Part shown: positions 9,545-19,072 of the stretch, piece after piece
Layout of the letters: each line of letters starts with the position of its first letter
How positions within the stretch are numbered: position 1 is the first letter of the stretch
From: Nemertoderma westbladi
Lineage: Eukaryota > Xenacoelomorpha > Nemertodermatida > Nemertodermatidae
Length of the DNA: 64,000 bases
Assembly: GCA_032718475.1 (NCBI GenBank)
Contig: JAUCBJ010008868.1
Span: 1-64,000, forward strand
Direction: 5' to 3'
Position numbers and translations under genes: made by a program
Notes under the pieces: model-generated
Databases searched by the model: none
Told to the model about the DNA's origin: nothing
Seen by the model: only the letters and a program-made list of their open reading frames with translations

Positions 9545-12500
9545 ATTTACTGTAACACCAGTTGCCTAGGCTGTTATTTTACTGTAGTACCAGTTGTCTA
9601 GGCTGTTATTTTACTGTAGTACCAGTTGCCTAGGCTATTATTTTACTGTAGTACCAGTTGCCTAGGCTATTATTTTACTGTAGTACCAGTTGCCTTGGCA
9701 GTTATTTTACTGTAGTACCAGTTGCCTAGTCTGTTAATTTACTGTAGTACCAGTTGCCTAGGCTATTATTTTACTGTAGTACCAGTTGCCTAGGCTATTA
9801 TTTTACTGTAGTACCAGTTGCCTTGGCAGTTATTTTACTGTAGTACCAGTTGCCTAGGCTGTTATTTTACTGTAGTACCAGTTGCCTAGGCTGTTATTTT
9901 ACTGTAGTACCAGTTGCCTAGGCTGTTATTTTACTGTAGTACCAGTTGTCTAGGCTGTTATTTTACTGTAGTACCAGTTGCATAGGCTGTTATTTTACTG
10001 TAGTACCAGTTGCCTAGGCTGTTAATTTACTGTAGTACCAGTTGCCTAGGCTGATATTTCACTGTAGTACCAGTTGCCTAGGCTGTTATTTTACTGTAGT
10101 ACCAGTTGCCTAGGCTGTTATTTTACTGTAGTACCAGTTGCCTAGGCTGTTATTTTACTGTAGTACCAGTTGCCTAGGCTGATATTTCACTGTAGTACCA
10201 GTTGCCTAGGCTGTTATTTTACTGTAGTACCAGTTGCCTAGGCTGTTATTTTATTGTAGTACCAGTTGCCTAGGCTGTTATTTTATTGTAGTACCAGTTG
10301 CCTAGGCTATTATTTTACTGTAGTACCAGTTGCCTAGACTGTTATTTTACTGTAGTACCAGTTGCCTAGGCTGTTATTTTACTGTAGTACCAGTTGTTGC
10401 CTAGACTGTTATTTTACTGTAGTACCAGTTGCCTAGGCTGTTATTTTACTGTAGTACCAGTTGCCTAGGCTGTAAATTTACTGTAGTACCAGTTACCTAG
10501 GACGGGGCCGGTCTCCCAACATTGGCCATGTAAATAAACCTGTAAATAATATATTGTTGGACTTTTCCCACTCCTACCTAAAAGTTATTTTTAAAGTATG
10601 ATTGTTTCCTGGGGGTGGGTATTACAGCCATTGTTTGTTTTGTGTTGTTTTTTTTTATTGTTTGTATTTGTCTCAATCCAATATCAGCAATAAAAACCGT
10701 AGTACTGACCCGAAAAAAAAAAAAAAGTTACCTAGGCTGTTATTTTACTGTAGTACCAGTTGCCTAGGCTGATATTTTACTGTAGTACCAGTTGCCTAGG
10801 CTGTAAATTTACTGTAGTACCAGTTACCTAGGCTGTTATTTTACTGTAGTACCAGTTGCCTAGGCTGTTATTTTACTGTAGTACCAGTTGTTGCCTAGAC
10901 TGTTATTTTACTGTAGTACCAGTTGCCTAGGCTGTTATTTTACTGTAGTACCAGTTGCCTAGGCTGTAAATTTACTGTAGTACCAGTTACCTAGGCTGTT
11001 ATTTTACTGTAGTACCAGTTGCCTAGGCTGTTATTTTACTGTAGTACCAGTTGTTGCCTAGACTGTTATTTTACTGTAGTACCAGTTGCCTAGGCTGTAA
11101 ATTTACTGTAGTACCAGTTACCTAGGCTGTTATTTTATTGTAGTACCAGTTGCCTAGGCTGTTATTTTATTGTAGTACCAGTTGCCTAGGCTATTATTTT
11201 ACTGTAGTACCAGTTGCCTAGACTGTTATTTTACTGTAGTACCAGTTGCCTAGGCTGTTATTTTACTGTAGTACCAGTTGTTGCCTAGACTGTTATTTTA
11301 CTGTAGTACCAGTTGCCTAGGCTGTTATTTTACTGTAGTACCAGTTGCCTAGGCTGTAAATTTACTGTAGTACCAGTTACCTAGGCTGTTATTTTACTGT
11401 AGTACCAGTTGCCTAGGCTGTTATTTTATTGTAATACCAGTTGCCTGGGCTGTAAATTTACTGTAGTACCAGTTACCTAGGCTGTTATTTTACTGTAGTA
11501 CCAGTTGCGTAGACTGTTATTTTACTGTAGTACCAGTTGCCTAGGCTATTATTTTACTGTAGTACCAGTTGTTGCCTAGACTGTTATTTTACTGTAGTAC
11601 CAGTTGCCTAGGCTGTTATTTTACTGTAGTAGCAGTTGCCTAGGCTGTAAATTTACTGTAGTACCAGTTACCTAGGCTGTTATTTTACTGTAGTACCAGT
11701 TGCCTAGACTGTTATTTTACTGTAGTACCAGTTGCCTAGGCTGTTATTTTACTGTAGTACCAGTTGCCTAGGCTGTAAATTTACTGTAGTACCAGTTACC
11801 TAGGCTGTTATTTTACTGCAGTACCAGTTGCCTAGGCTGTTATTTTACTGTAGTACCAGTTGCCTAGGCTGTAAATTTACTGTAGTACCAGTTACCTAGG
11901 CTGTTATTTTACTGTAGTACCAGTTGCCTAGGCTGTTATTTTACTGTAGTACCAGTTGCCTAGGGTGTTAATTTACTGTAGTACCAGTTGCCTAGGCTGT
12001 TATTTTACTGTAGTACCAGTTGCCTAGGCTGTTATTTTACTGTAGTACCAGTTGCCTAGGCTGTAAATTTACTGTAGTACCAGTTGCCTAGGCTGTTATT
12101 TTACTGTAGTACCAGTTGCCTAGGCTGTTATTTTACTGTAGTACCAGTTGCCTAGGCTGTAAATTTACTGTAGTACCAGTTGCCTAGGCTGTTATTTTAC
12201 TGTAGTACCAGTTGCCTAGGCTGTTATTTTACTGTAGTACCAGTTGCCTAGGCTGTTAATTTACTGTAGTACCAGTTGCCTAGGCTGTTATTTTACTGTA
12301 GTACCAGTTGCCTAGGCTGTTATTTTACTGTAGTACCAGTTGCCTAGGCTGTTATTTTACTGTAGTACCAGTTGCCTAGGCTGTAAATTTACTGTAGTAC
12401 CAGTTGCCTAGGCTGTTATTTTACTGTAGTACCAGTTGCCTAGGCTGTTATTTTACTGTAGTACCAGTTGCCTAGACTGTTAATTTACTGTAGTACCAGT

Positions 12501-15500
12501 TGCCTAGGCTGATATTTTACTGTAGTACCAGTTGCCTTGGCAGTTATTTTACTGTAGTACCAGTTGCCTAGGCTGTTATTTTACTGTAGTACCAGTTGCC
12601 TAGACTGTTATTTTACTGTAGTACCAGTTGCCTAGGCTGTTAATTTACTGTAGTACCAGTTGCCTAGGCTGTTATTTTACTGTAGTACCAGTTGCCTAGA
12701 CTGTTATTTTACTGTAGTACCAGTTGCCTAGGCTGTTAATTTACTGTAGTACCAGTTGCCTAGGCTGTTATTTTACTGTAGTACCAGTTGCCTAGACTGT
12801 TATTTTACTGTAGTACCAGTTGCCTAGGCTGTTAATTTACTGTAGTACCAGTTGCCTAGGCTGATATTTTACTGTAGTACCAGTTGCCTTGGCAGTTATT
12901 TTACTGTAGTACCAGTTGCCTAGGCTGATATTTTACTGTAGTACCAGTTGCCTAGGCTGTAAATTTACTGTAGTACCAGTTACCTAGGCTGTTATTTTAC
13001 TGTAGTACCAGTTGCCTAGACTGTTATTTTACTGTAGTACCAGTTGCCTAGGCTGTTAATTTACTGTAGTACCAGTTGCCTAGGCTGTTATTTTACTGTA
13101 GTACCAGTTGCCTAGACTGTTATTTTACTGTAGTACCAGTTGCCTAGGCTGTTAATTTACTGTAGTACCAGTTGCCTAGGCTGTTATTTTACTGTAGTAC
13201 CAGTTGCCTAGACTGTTATTTTACTGTAGTACCAGTTGCCTAGGCTGTTAATTTACTGTAGTACCAGTTGCCTAGGCTGTTATTTTACTGTAGTACCAGT
13301 TGCCTAGACTGTTATTTTACTGTAGTACCAGTTGCCTAGGCTGTTAATTTACTGTAGTACCAGTTGCCTAGGCTGATATTTTACTGTAGTACCAGTTGCC
13401 TTGGCAGTTATTTTACTGTAGTACCAGTTGCCTAGGCTGATATTTTACTGTAGTACCAGTTGCCTAGGCTGTAAATTTACTGTAGTAACAGTTACCTAGG
13501 CTGTTATTTTACTGTAGTACCAGTTGCCTAGACTGTTATTTTACTGTAGTACCAGTTGCCTAGGCTGTTAATCTACTGTAGTACCAGTTGCCTAGGCCAG
13601 TTGCCTAGGCTGATATTTTACTGTAGTACCAGTTGCCTAGGTTGTTGTTTTACTGTAGTACTGTACCAGTTGCCTAGGCTGTTAATTTACTGTAGTACCA
13701 GTTGCCTAGGCTGATATTTTACTGTAGTACCAGTTGCTTGGCAGTTATTTTACTGTAGTACCAGTTGCCTAGGCTGATATTTTACTGTAGTACCAGTTGC
13801 CTAGGCTGTTATTTTACTGTAGTACCAGTTGCCTAGGCTGATATTTTACTGTAGTACCGGTTGCCTAGGCTGTTAATTTACTGTAGTACCAGTTGCCTAG
13901 GCTGATATTTTACTGTAGTACCAGTTGCCTAGGCTGATATTTTACTGTAGTACCAGTTGCCTAGGCTGTTATTTTACTGTAGTACCAGTTGCCTAGGCTG
14001 ATATTTTACTGTAGTACCAGTTGCCTAGGCTGTTAATTTACTGTAGTACCAGTTGCCTAGGCTATTATTTTACTGTAGTACCAGTTGCCTAGGCTGATAT
14101 TTTACTGTAGTACCAGTTGCCTTGGCAGTTATTTTACTGTAGTACCAGTTGCCTAGGCTGATATTTTACTGTAGTACCAGTTGCCTTGGCAGTTATTTTA
14201 CTGTAGTACCAGTTGCCTAGGCTGATATTTTACTGTAGTACCAGTTGCCTAGGCTGTTATTTTACTGTAGTACCAGTTGCCTAGGCTGATATTTTACTGT
14301 AGTACCAGTTGCCTAGGCTGTTAATTTACTGTAGTACCAGTTGCCTAGGCTGATATTTTACTGTAGTACCAGTTGCCTAGGCTGATATTTTACTGTAGTA
14401 CCAGTTGCCTAGGCTGTTATTTTACTGTAGTACCAGTTGCCTAGGCTGATATTTTACTGTAGTACCAGTTGCCTAGGCTGTTAATTTACTGTAGTACCAG
14501 TTGCCTAGGCTATTATTTTACTGTAGTACCAGTTGCCTAGGCTGATATTTTACTGTAGTACCAGTTGCCTTGGCAGTTATTTTACTGTAGTACCAGTTGC
14601 CTAGGCTGATATTTTACTGTAGTACCAGTTGCCTAGGCTGATATTTTACTGTAGTACCAGTTGCCTAGGCTGTTATTTTACTGTAGTACCAGTTGCCTAG
14701 GCTGATATTTTACTGTAGTACCAGTTGCCTAGGCTGTTAATTTACTGTAGTACCAGTTGCCTAGGCTGATATTTTACTGTAGTACCAGTTGCCTTGGCAG
14801 TTATTTTACTGTAGTACCAGTTGCCTAGGCTGATATTTTACTGTAGTACCAGTTGCCTAGGCTGTTAATTTACTGTAGTACCAGATGCCTAGGCTGATAT
14901 TTTACTGTAGTACCAGTTACCTATGCTGTTATTTTACTGTAGTACCAGTTGCCTAGGCTGTTATTTTACTGTAGTACCAGTTGCCTAGGCTGATATTTTA
15001 CTGTAGTACCAGTTGCCTAGGCTGTTAATTTACTGTAGTACCAGTTGCCTAGGCTGATATTTTACTGTAGTACCAGTTGCCTTGGCAGTTATTTTACTGT
15101 AGTACCAGTTGCCTAGGCTGATATTTTACTGTAGTACCAGTTGCCTAGGCTGTTATTTTACTGTAGTACCAGTTGCCTAGGCTGATATTTTACTGTAGTA
15201 CCAGTTGCCTAGGCTGTTAATTTACTGTAGTACCAGTTGCCTAGGCTGATATTTTACTGTAGTACCAGTTGCCTTGGCAGTTATTTTACTGTAGTACCAG
15301 TTGCCTAGGCTGATATTTTACTGTAGTACCAGTTGCCTAGGCTGTTAATTTACTGTAGTACCAGTTGCCTAGGCTGATATTTTACTGTAGTACCAGTTAC
15401 CTATGCTGTTATTTTACTGTAGTACCAGTTGCCTAGGCTGTTATTTTACTGTAGTACCAGTTACCTATGCTGTTATTTTTCTGTAGCACCAGTTGCCTAG

Positions 15501-15541
15501 GCTGTTATTTTACTGTAGTCTGTAGTACATGTTGTCTAGGT
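9545..15541. repeat. 32-bp satellite array, ~180 copies
   Basis: The unit is CTGTTATTTTACTGTAGTAC followed by CAGTTGCCTAGG (32 bp). It contains the palindrome GCCTAGGC at unit junctions and an imperfect dyad ACTGTAGTACCAGT. Recurrent variants are TTATTTT, TTAATTT, TAAATTT and GATATTTT in the AT block, CCTTGGCAG in place of CCTAGGCTG, and a 35-bp form with GTTGTTGCC. Variants occur in ordered runs (for example a 3-unit, 96-bp pattern over about 12590-13350), which shows higher-order amplification. The left edge is slightly diverged (TGTAACACC). The right edge decays from about 15460 with TCTGTAGCACC and a scrambled final unit. One retroposed insert interrupts it at 10502-10725. There is no coding potential. 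Confidence 0.97.
10502..10726 (+). mobile_element. Poly(A)-tailed retroposed insert with target-site duplication inside the 32-bp satellite
   Basis: About 224 bp unrelated to the satellite begins ACGGGGCCGGTCTCCCAAC and ends in a 14-A tail (10713-10726). AATAAA lies at 10689-10694, 18 bases before the tail, as in a normal polyadenylated transcript. The satellite sequence AGTTACCTAGG is present at 10491-10501 and repeated at 10726-10736 after the tail, so it is a target-site duplication of 10-11 bp. This is the signature of target-primed reverse transcription. The body has no coding frame I recognise. It is either a severely 5'-truncated LINE or the 3' UTR of a cellular mRNA moved in trans. 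Confidence 0.88.
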
Positions 15542-16519
15542 TTTTGTGCGCCGAATCACCGGATATACTATGGTAGTATATTTCTTAGGTAGTATCAGCT
15601 GTCTGATGCAAGAGTGGTTTCTAATTAGGCCTAATATACGTTATTTTTTATTAAAATTAAAGAATTATTTTAAATATAATTTAAGCTGAAGTTTAAAGCA
15701 TTTTAATTAAAATACTGTGGAATAAACTACAGACTGCACTAACTGTATTGTAAAGTACGACTAAACTACCGGTACCGGTACCGGTAGTACCGGTACGACT
15801 AAACTAGTATTAGAATATTCGAACCAGCAATATTTTATTTCTAAATTATTGTTAAGTAAGTATATTAACTTGCAATTAATTACCTATTTTTTTAAAGCTA
15901 TTCGTAAAATGAAGTAATTGTAACAAAATATATAATTACAACCATAATTAATTTCATTACTATAAGAATTAAATATTTAATTAAATAAAACTAAATGTCC
16001 AACTGCCAGACCTTCCCTCCAACCTTCCCCGCCTTCACTAACTTGTCATAAACATGAAGTTCTTGACTTTCATCTCTAAATTTATCACTACAGAACCAAC
16101 CTTTCATTTAGTTTCCCTGCCAACCTTATCTTCCCATGTTTTTTCCACTCTCTACTTTTCTTACTTCTCTACAATGCACCTAAAACGATATGGGGGTTCC
16201 CCCTCTTTTTTCTAAAAAAGCTCTTTTTCGGTCCACAAATAATCTCCGCGCCATGAATATAAAGTCCAGCCAATCAAGTCCAGGTTATATCCCCAGACAA
16301 GTAATATTATCTCGAGGTCCACCTTACTAACTTTAGGTTGGACTTAAAAAAATAAGGGGAGATTCCCATATCCGTTTAGTTGCTCCTTTCTTTACGTTCC
16401 AATTTATCATTACCAACTTCTTAAGTTCACAAGTTAATCTATCTGCATTTGTGTATCAAAATAAAGAAGAAATAATAAAAAAAAAATGCAAACTTAGTCA
16501 GTTAGAAACGAACTATAAT
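15542..16519. other. Non-coding spacer between the satellite and the minus-strand gene, presumably holding its 3' UTR
   Basis: AT-rich and without a supported coding frame. The right end lies immediately downstream of the stop codon of the minus-strand gene ending at 16520 and should contain its 3' UTR. I could not identify a close polyadenylation signal on the minus strand with confidence. Confidence 0.45.
15768..15796. repeat. ACCGGT hexanucleotide cluster
   Basis: Three head-to-tail ACCGGT units, then AGT and another ACCGGT. Each unit is a palindrome (an AgeI site). It is a local multiplication of the motif that is dispersed singly elsewhere in the non-repetitive sequence. Confidence 0.9.
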
Positions 16520-17311
16520 CTACAAATCGGCCTCCTCGACTGTATCCTTCATCCTATTGGTCGCAGCGGTCCACTGCTGAAACTCCGCCGGTCGGTACTC
16601 GTAGCTCATTCGTCGAGATGACTTCCGACCCAAAGTAGCCGACTTCCTACCCGGGGACAATAACCCCGGGCGACCAGGGGATGACGGCCCAGGTCCCACA
16701 GATACCGGACGGAGAGTGGACCGCTTGGGGGCGTCAAGGTGACCCGGTCGTGGAGAGAACATTGAGCTGGCACGGCCCCCATCGGTAGGTCGATGTGATG
16801 GTCTCTCGCGTCGATCTCGTGTTTGACTGACATCATCTCTAGAATGATTGACTAGCGAGGCGGATGGACTGTTTCCGTAGCATATAGCGAGCGGCCCAGC
16901 GGTGCCACCAGTGGTAGACGGGGGTAACGCACGACTGGCTCTTGGCGTCACCGCCGGTGTTTTGTAGGTTATCTTGTATGTTGTAGCCGTGGTTGTAGGG
17001 AAGTTGTACTCGCGTCTGTCGGTGTTGGGTTGGGCTCGACTCGGACGTGGTAGAGACGCGTAGATTCTGTGAGTGGACGCCCGATTGCCAGCCACCTCTC
17101 GGCTCCAGTGAGTCGAGCCAGGGTGTCTGGGTAGACTGGAGTAGCCAGATATTCGTCTGGGGTTGCTGCTCTGTGAAGACCCGGTGCTTGGACCACCTCG
17201 GGGCGTATGTTGTTGCCATGGTGATACAGTGCTGGGCCCACTGCGTGGCGTCTGTGGTTGCCATGGTACTAAGGCTTTGGAAGGACAAGCTTCCTCATTC
17301 CTTAAAATCAC
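16520..17311 (-). CDS. Terminal coding exon of a multi-exon gene; Ser/Pro/Arg-rich C-terminus
   Basis: The exon follows an acceptor reading CCCTTTTCCAG|GTGATTTT at 17312/17311 and is open for 263 codons to a TAG at 16522-16520. It starts in phase 0, which matches the donor of the preceding exon at 18071. The product is basic and low-complexity, rich in Ser, Pro, Arg and Thr. It has loose internal repeats (SGPSTVSPWQQHTPRGGPST; ISGYSSLPR echoed by HRIYASLPR) and a Ser/Arg segment with SPGRPGLLSPGRKS. It ends with a more ordered, Trp-containing tail (EFQQWTAATNRMKDTVEEADL, split here as EFQQWTAATN and RMKDTVEEADL). It looks intrinsically disordered, as in scaffold or cytoskeletal proteins. Reading upstream of the acceptor is open too, but that part is AT-rich and hydrophobic and I take it as intron. 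Confidence 0.75.
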   Translation of the reverse strand: MILRNEEACPSKALVPWQPQTPRSGPSTVSPWQQHTPRGGPSTGSSQSSNPRRISGYSSLPRHPGSTHWSREVAGNRASTHRIYASLPRPSRAQPNTDRREYNFPTTTATTYKITYKTPAVTPRASRALPPSTTGGTAGPLAICYGNSPSASLVNHSRDDVSQTRDRRERPSHRPTDGGRASSMFSPRPGHLDAPKRSTLRPVSVGPGPSSPGRPGLLSPGRKSATLGRKSSRRMSYEYRPAEFQQWTAATNRMKDTVEEADL

Positions 17312-17606
17312 CTGGAAAAGGGTAAATTCTAGATTATTAAGTAGACGATTAAAATTGATTAAGTTTGATATTATTTTATTCGGAATTGGAAATATTACGT
17401 AAATCCATAGGAGGAACAGGATGCGTGGTGACTTTATAAGATGGGTAAGAATTGTTTCTATGGGGTATGAGAATGTAGTTGCTATAGATATAGACATTAT
17501 CATTTGACCTAGTCCTCTATTACCGGTAAGGTTGGTACACTTATCTATCTATGCTGCAACGGCAGTCCAACATACCGTAGCTAATCGGTGGACTGATACT
17601 GCCGCC

Positions 17607-17830
17607 AAACTATCAAGGTCCCAAGTCTATCGTTTGTATTCAATCTATAAACCAAACTATCAAGCTCCCAAGTCTATCGTTTGTATTCAATCTATAAACC
17701 AAACTATCAAGCTCCCAAGTCTATCGTTTGTATTCAATCTATAAACCAAACTATCAAGCTCCCAAGTCTATCGTTTGTATTCAATCTATAAACCAAACTA
17801 TCAAGCTCCCAAGTCTATCGTTTGTATTCA
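17607..17830. repeat. 47-bp intronic minisatellite, 4.8 copies
   Basis: Copies start at 17607, 17654, 17701, 17748 and 17795, exactly 47 bp apart. The unit begins AAACTATCAAGCTCCCAAGT and ends CAATCTATAAACC. The first copy has AAGGTCCC in place of AAGCTCCC; the others appear identical, so the expansion is recent. There is no similarity to the other two 47-bp arrays in the window. Confidence 0.95.
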
Positions 17831-17940
17831 CCAAGAGTTTGCTCTAATATCTATAAATTATATATCAGTATATCTATTTATTTATTCCGTATTAAATCTT
17901 TAAATAAATCATAATTTTTACCTTGACAACTACGTTGTCA

Positions 17941-18003
17941 CTTGACAACTGACTATGATAATATTTCTTTACCTTGACAACCGACTATGATAATATTTCT
18001 TAC
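17941..18003. repeat. 32-bp direct repeat, two copies
   Basis: CTTGACAACTGACTATGATA continues as ATATTTCTTTAC, then a second copy starts at 17973 with one substitution. A partial third copy (CTTGACAACTACG) lies just to the left at 17922. Confidence 0.85.
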
Positions 18004-18070
18004 TCATTGTGCTGAGGATTCCCCACTGCTTTGATATATTTTACCAATTAATCTATAACCACTCACTCAC

Positions 18071-18315
18071 CTTACCAGGGTAAGACCTCTGATCATTATA
18101 GATACTCCAAGGTGACTGCGTTGACCTGTATTTAGGGGTGGGGTCATTGACCACTTTATAACCCGGGTTACTTTCCCCTCCATACTTGGGAGTTTGGTTA
18201 CTGACACCGATGTACTTGGGCGTGAGGTTGTTGACTTCAATCGAAAGGGGTTTATCATATTTTTGGTTTTCAGATGTTGAGGAAATTCGTTGCCTGATGG
18301 TACCTTCCACATAGT
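18071..18315 (-). CDS. Internal exon of the minus-strand gene; three TPKY motifs
   Basis: The exon opens after an acceptor GTTTAG at 18316 and closes at the donor AAG|GTGAGT (18071/18070). It is 245 bases long, starting with two bases that complete a codon and ending in phase 0. Both junctions fit the neighbouring exons. It encodes about 82 residues (YVEGTIRQRISSTSENQKYD early on), then three spaced TPKY motifs: LTPKYIGVSN, QTPKYGGESN and PTPKYRSTQ. Repeated short Tyr motifs in a disordered context suggest ligand or phosphorylation sites, but that is inference. No transmembrane or enzymatic signature is seen. Confidence 0.75.
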
Positions 18316-18426
18316 CTAAACAAACATAAGGTTACAGCATTCAGGATCAGTACAGAGGACTTTATTCTACCCCTGAAAGGCTTTCTAGCTCTTAAGAATT
18401 TGATCTACAGTATTAAGTATGCTTAC

Positions 18427-18537
18427 CAGCTGCGACCTGTTTCTCATAGTCTGTTGGGCCCTCAACTACATAGCGATTAACGTGGTCTTTCATTCTGTTA
18501 AACATCGCACTCCCTTTGTCAGCTCCGCGGTTCAAAC
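18427..18537 (-). CDS. Internal exon with a synaptopodin/Zasp-like KGxxMF...RYVVEG motif
   Basis: Acceptor TTTTAG|GTTTG at 18538/18537 and donor CTG|GTAAGC at 18427/18426; 111 bases, phases 1 to 1. It encodes 37 residues and looks the most conserved of the exons: GLNRGADKGSAMFNRMKDHV followed by NRYVVEGPTDYEKQVAA. From memory, the pattern K-G-x-x-M-F-x-R ... R-Y-V-V-E-G resembles the short basic motif in synaptopodin, SYNPO2 and some invertebrate Zasp/PDLIM-type Z-disc proteins. If correct, the gene encodes an actin-associated or sarcomeric scaffold. The match rests on about 25 residues, so I give no gene symbol. Other disordered adaptor proteins are possible. Confidence 0.72.
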
Positions 18538-18729
18538 CTAAAATGTCATAAATCAGGTGAAAATCCGTAAGTATATTGAATTATAAGATATAGTTCACTA
18601 TAGGAAAGGCGAACAGCAGAACTGAATAAAGTGGCGACGAATAAAGCGTGATGTTTTAGCTAATGAGGGTATGCGACAAGTTAAAGATGAGTTTTAGACA
18701 ACAACAACACTGGACCTCCTGTTACTCAC

Positions 18730-18858
18730 CTCTATGGGACTGGTACTGTGGCCTAGTCCAAGCTTGGGGTGGGGACGGTTTTATATCCTGTCTTTGTTTC
18801 TGCCTCTGCTGAAGTGGCAACATTCCCTGTGGCTGACGCACTGACTGCCTCCCCCATT
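18730..18858 (-). CDS. Internal exon of the minus-strand gene; Gln/Pro/Arg-rich
   Basis: Acceptor CTTGTTAG at 18859 and donor AGAG|GTGAGT at 18730/18729; 129 bases. Only one frame is open through to the donor, and it is the one whose end phase joins the next exon (AGA G + GT TTG). It encodes WGRQSVRQPQGMLPLQQRQK followed by a PSPPQAWTRPQYQSHR segment. Pro-rich linkers containing a single Trp are common just before the KGxxMF-type motif in the candidate family, but this is weak evidence. Another frame gives an ATG-started peptide that stops within the exon, so I reject it as the reading frame. Confidence 0.68.
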
Positions 18859-19072
18859 CTAACAAGATAAGTTATTAATATATCACATCGTTATAATAAA
18901 TTTTATAATAGTAATTTTGAAATAAATGCAACAGTATAACAATAAAGCAAAAGTAAAATAAAAGTAAAAATGTAATAAAAATTAATTAATTATAATAAAA
19001 TGACATTAAAACAGAAGATAGAATCCTAACATAATGTTATCACAGAAGATAGCCCCCCTTTACCCTACTGTA

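Larger units (their letters stand above)
17312..18070 (-). other. Intron of the minus-strand gene, containing two tandem repeats
   Basis: Bounded by a donor AAG|GTGAGT at 18071/18070 and an acceptor TTTTCCAG at 17312. A second possible donor (CTG|GTAAGG) lies a few bases upstream but would break the reading phase. The intron holds a 47-bp minisatellite (17607-17830) and a 32-bp direct repeat (17941-18003). Confidence 0.7.

Noticed and set aside
9545-15541. CRISPR-like array with 32-bp repeats
   Set aside because: The 32-bp units are head to tail with no spacer sequence, and variation is shared in ordered runs as in a satellite.
17047-17402. Plus-strand open frames opposite the terminal exon
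   Set aside because: They overlap the minus-strand exon in antisense. The minus-strand frame is longer, is in phase with spliced exons and ends at a proper stop.
18800-18849. A short ATG-initiated peptide frame (MGEAVSASATGN...) in the exon at 18730-18858
   Set aside because: It hits a stop before the donor. The alternative frame is open throughout and is the one in phase with the next exon.
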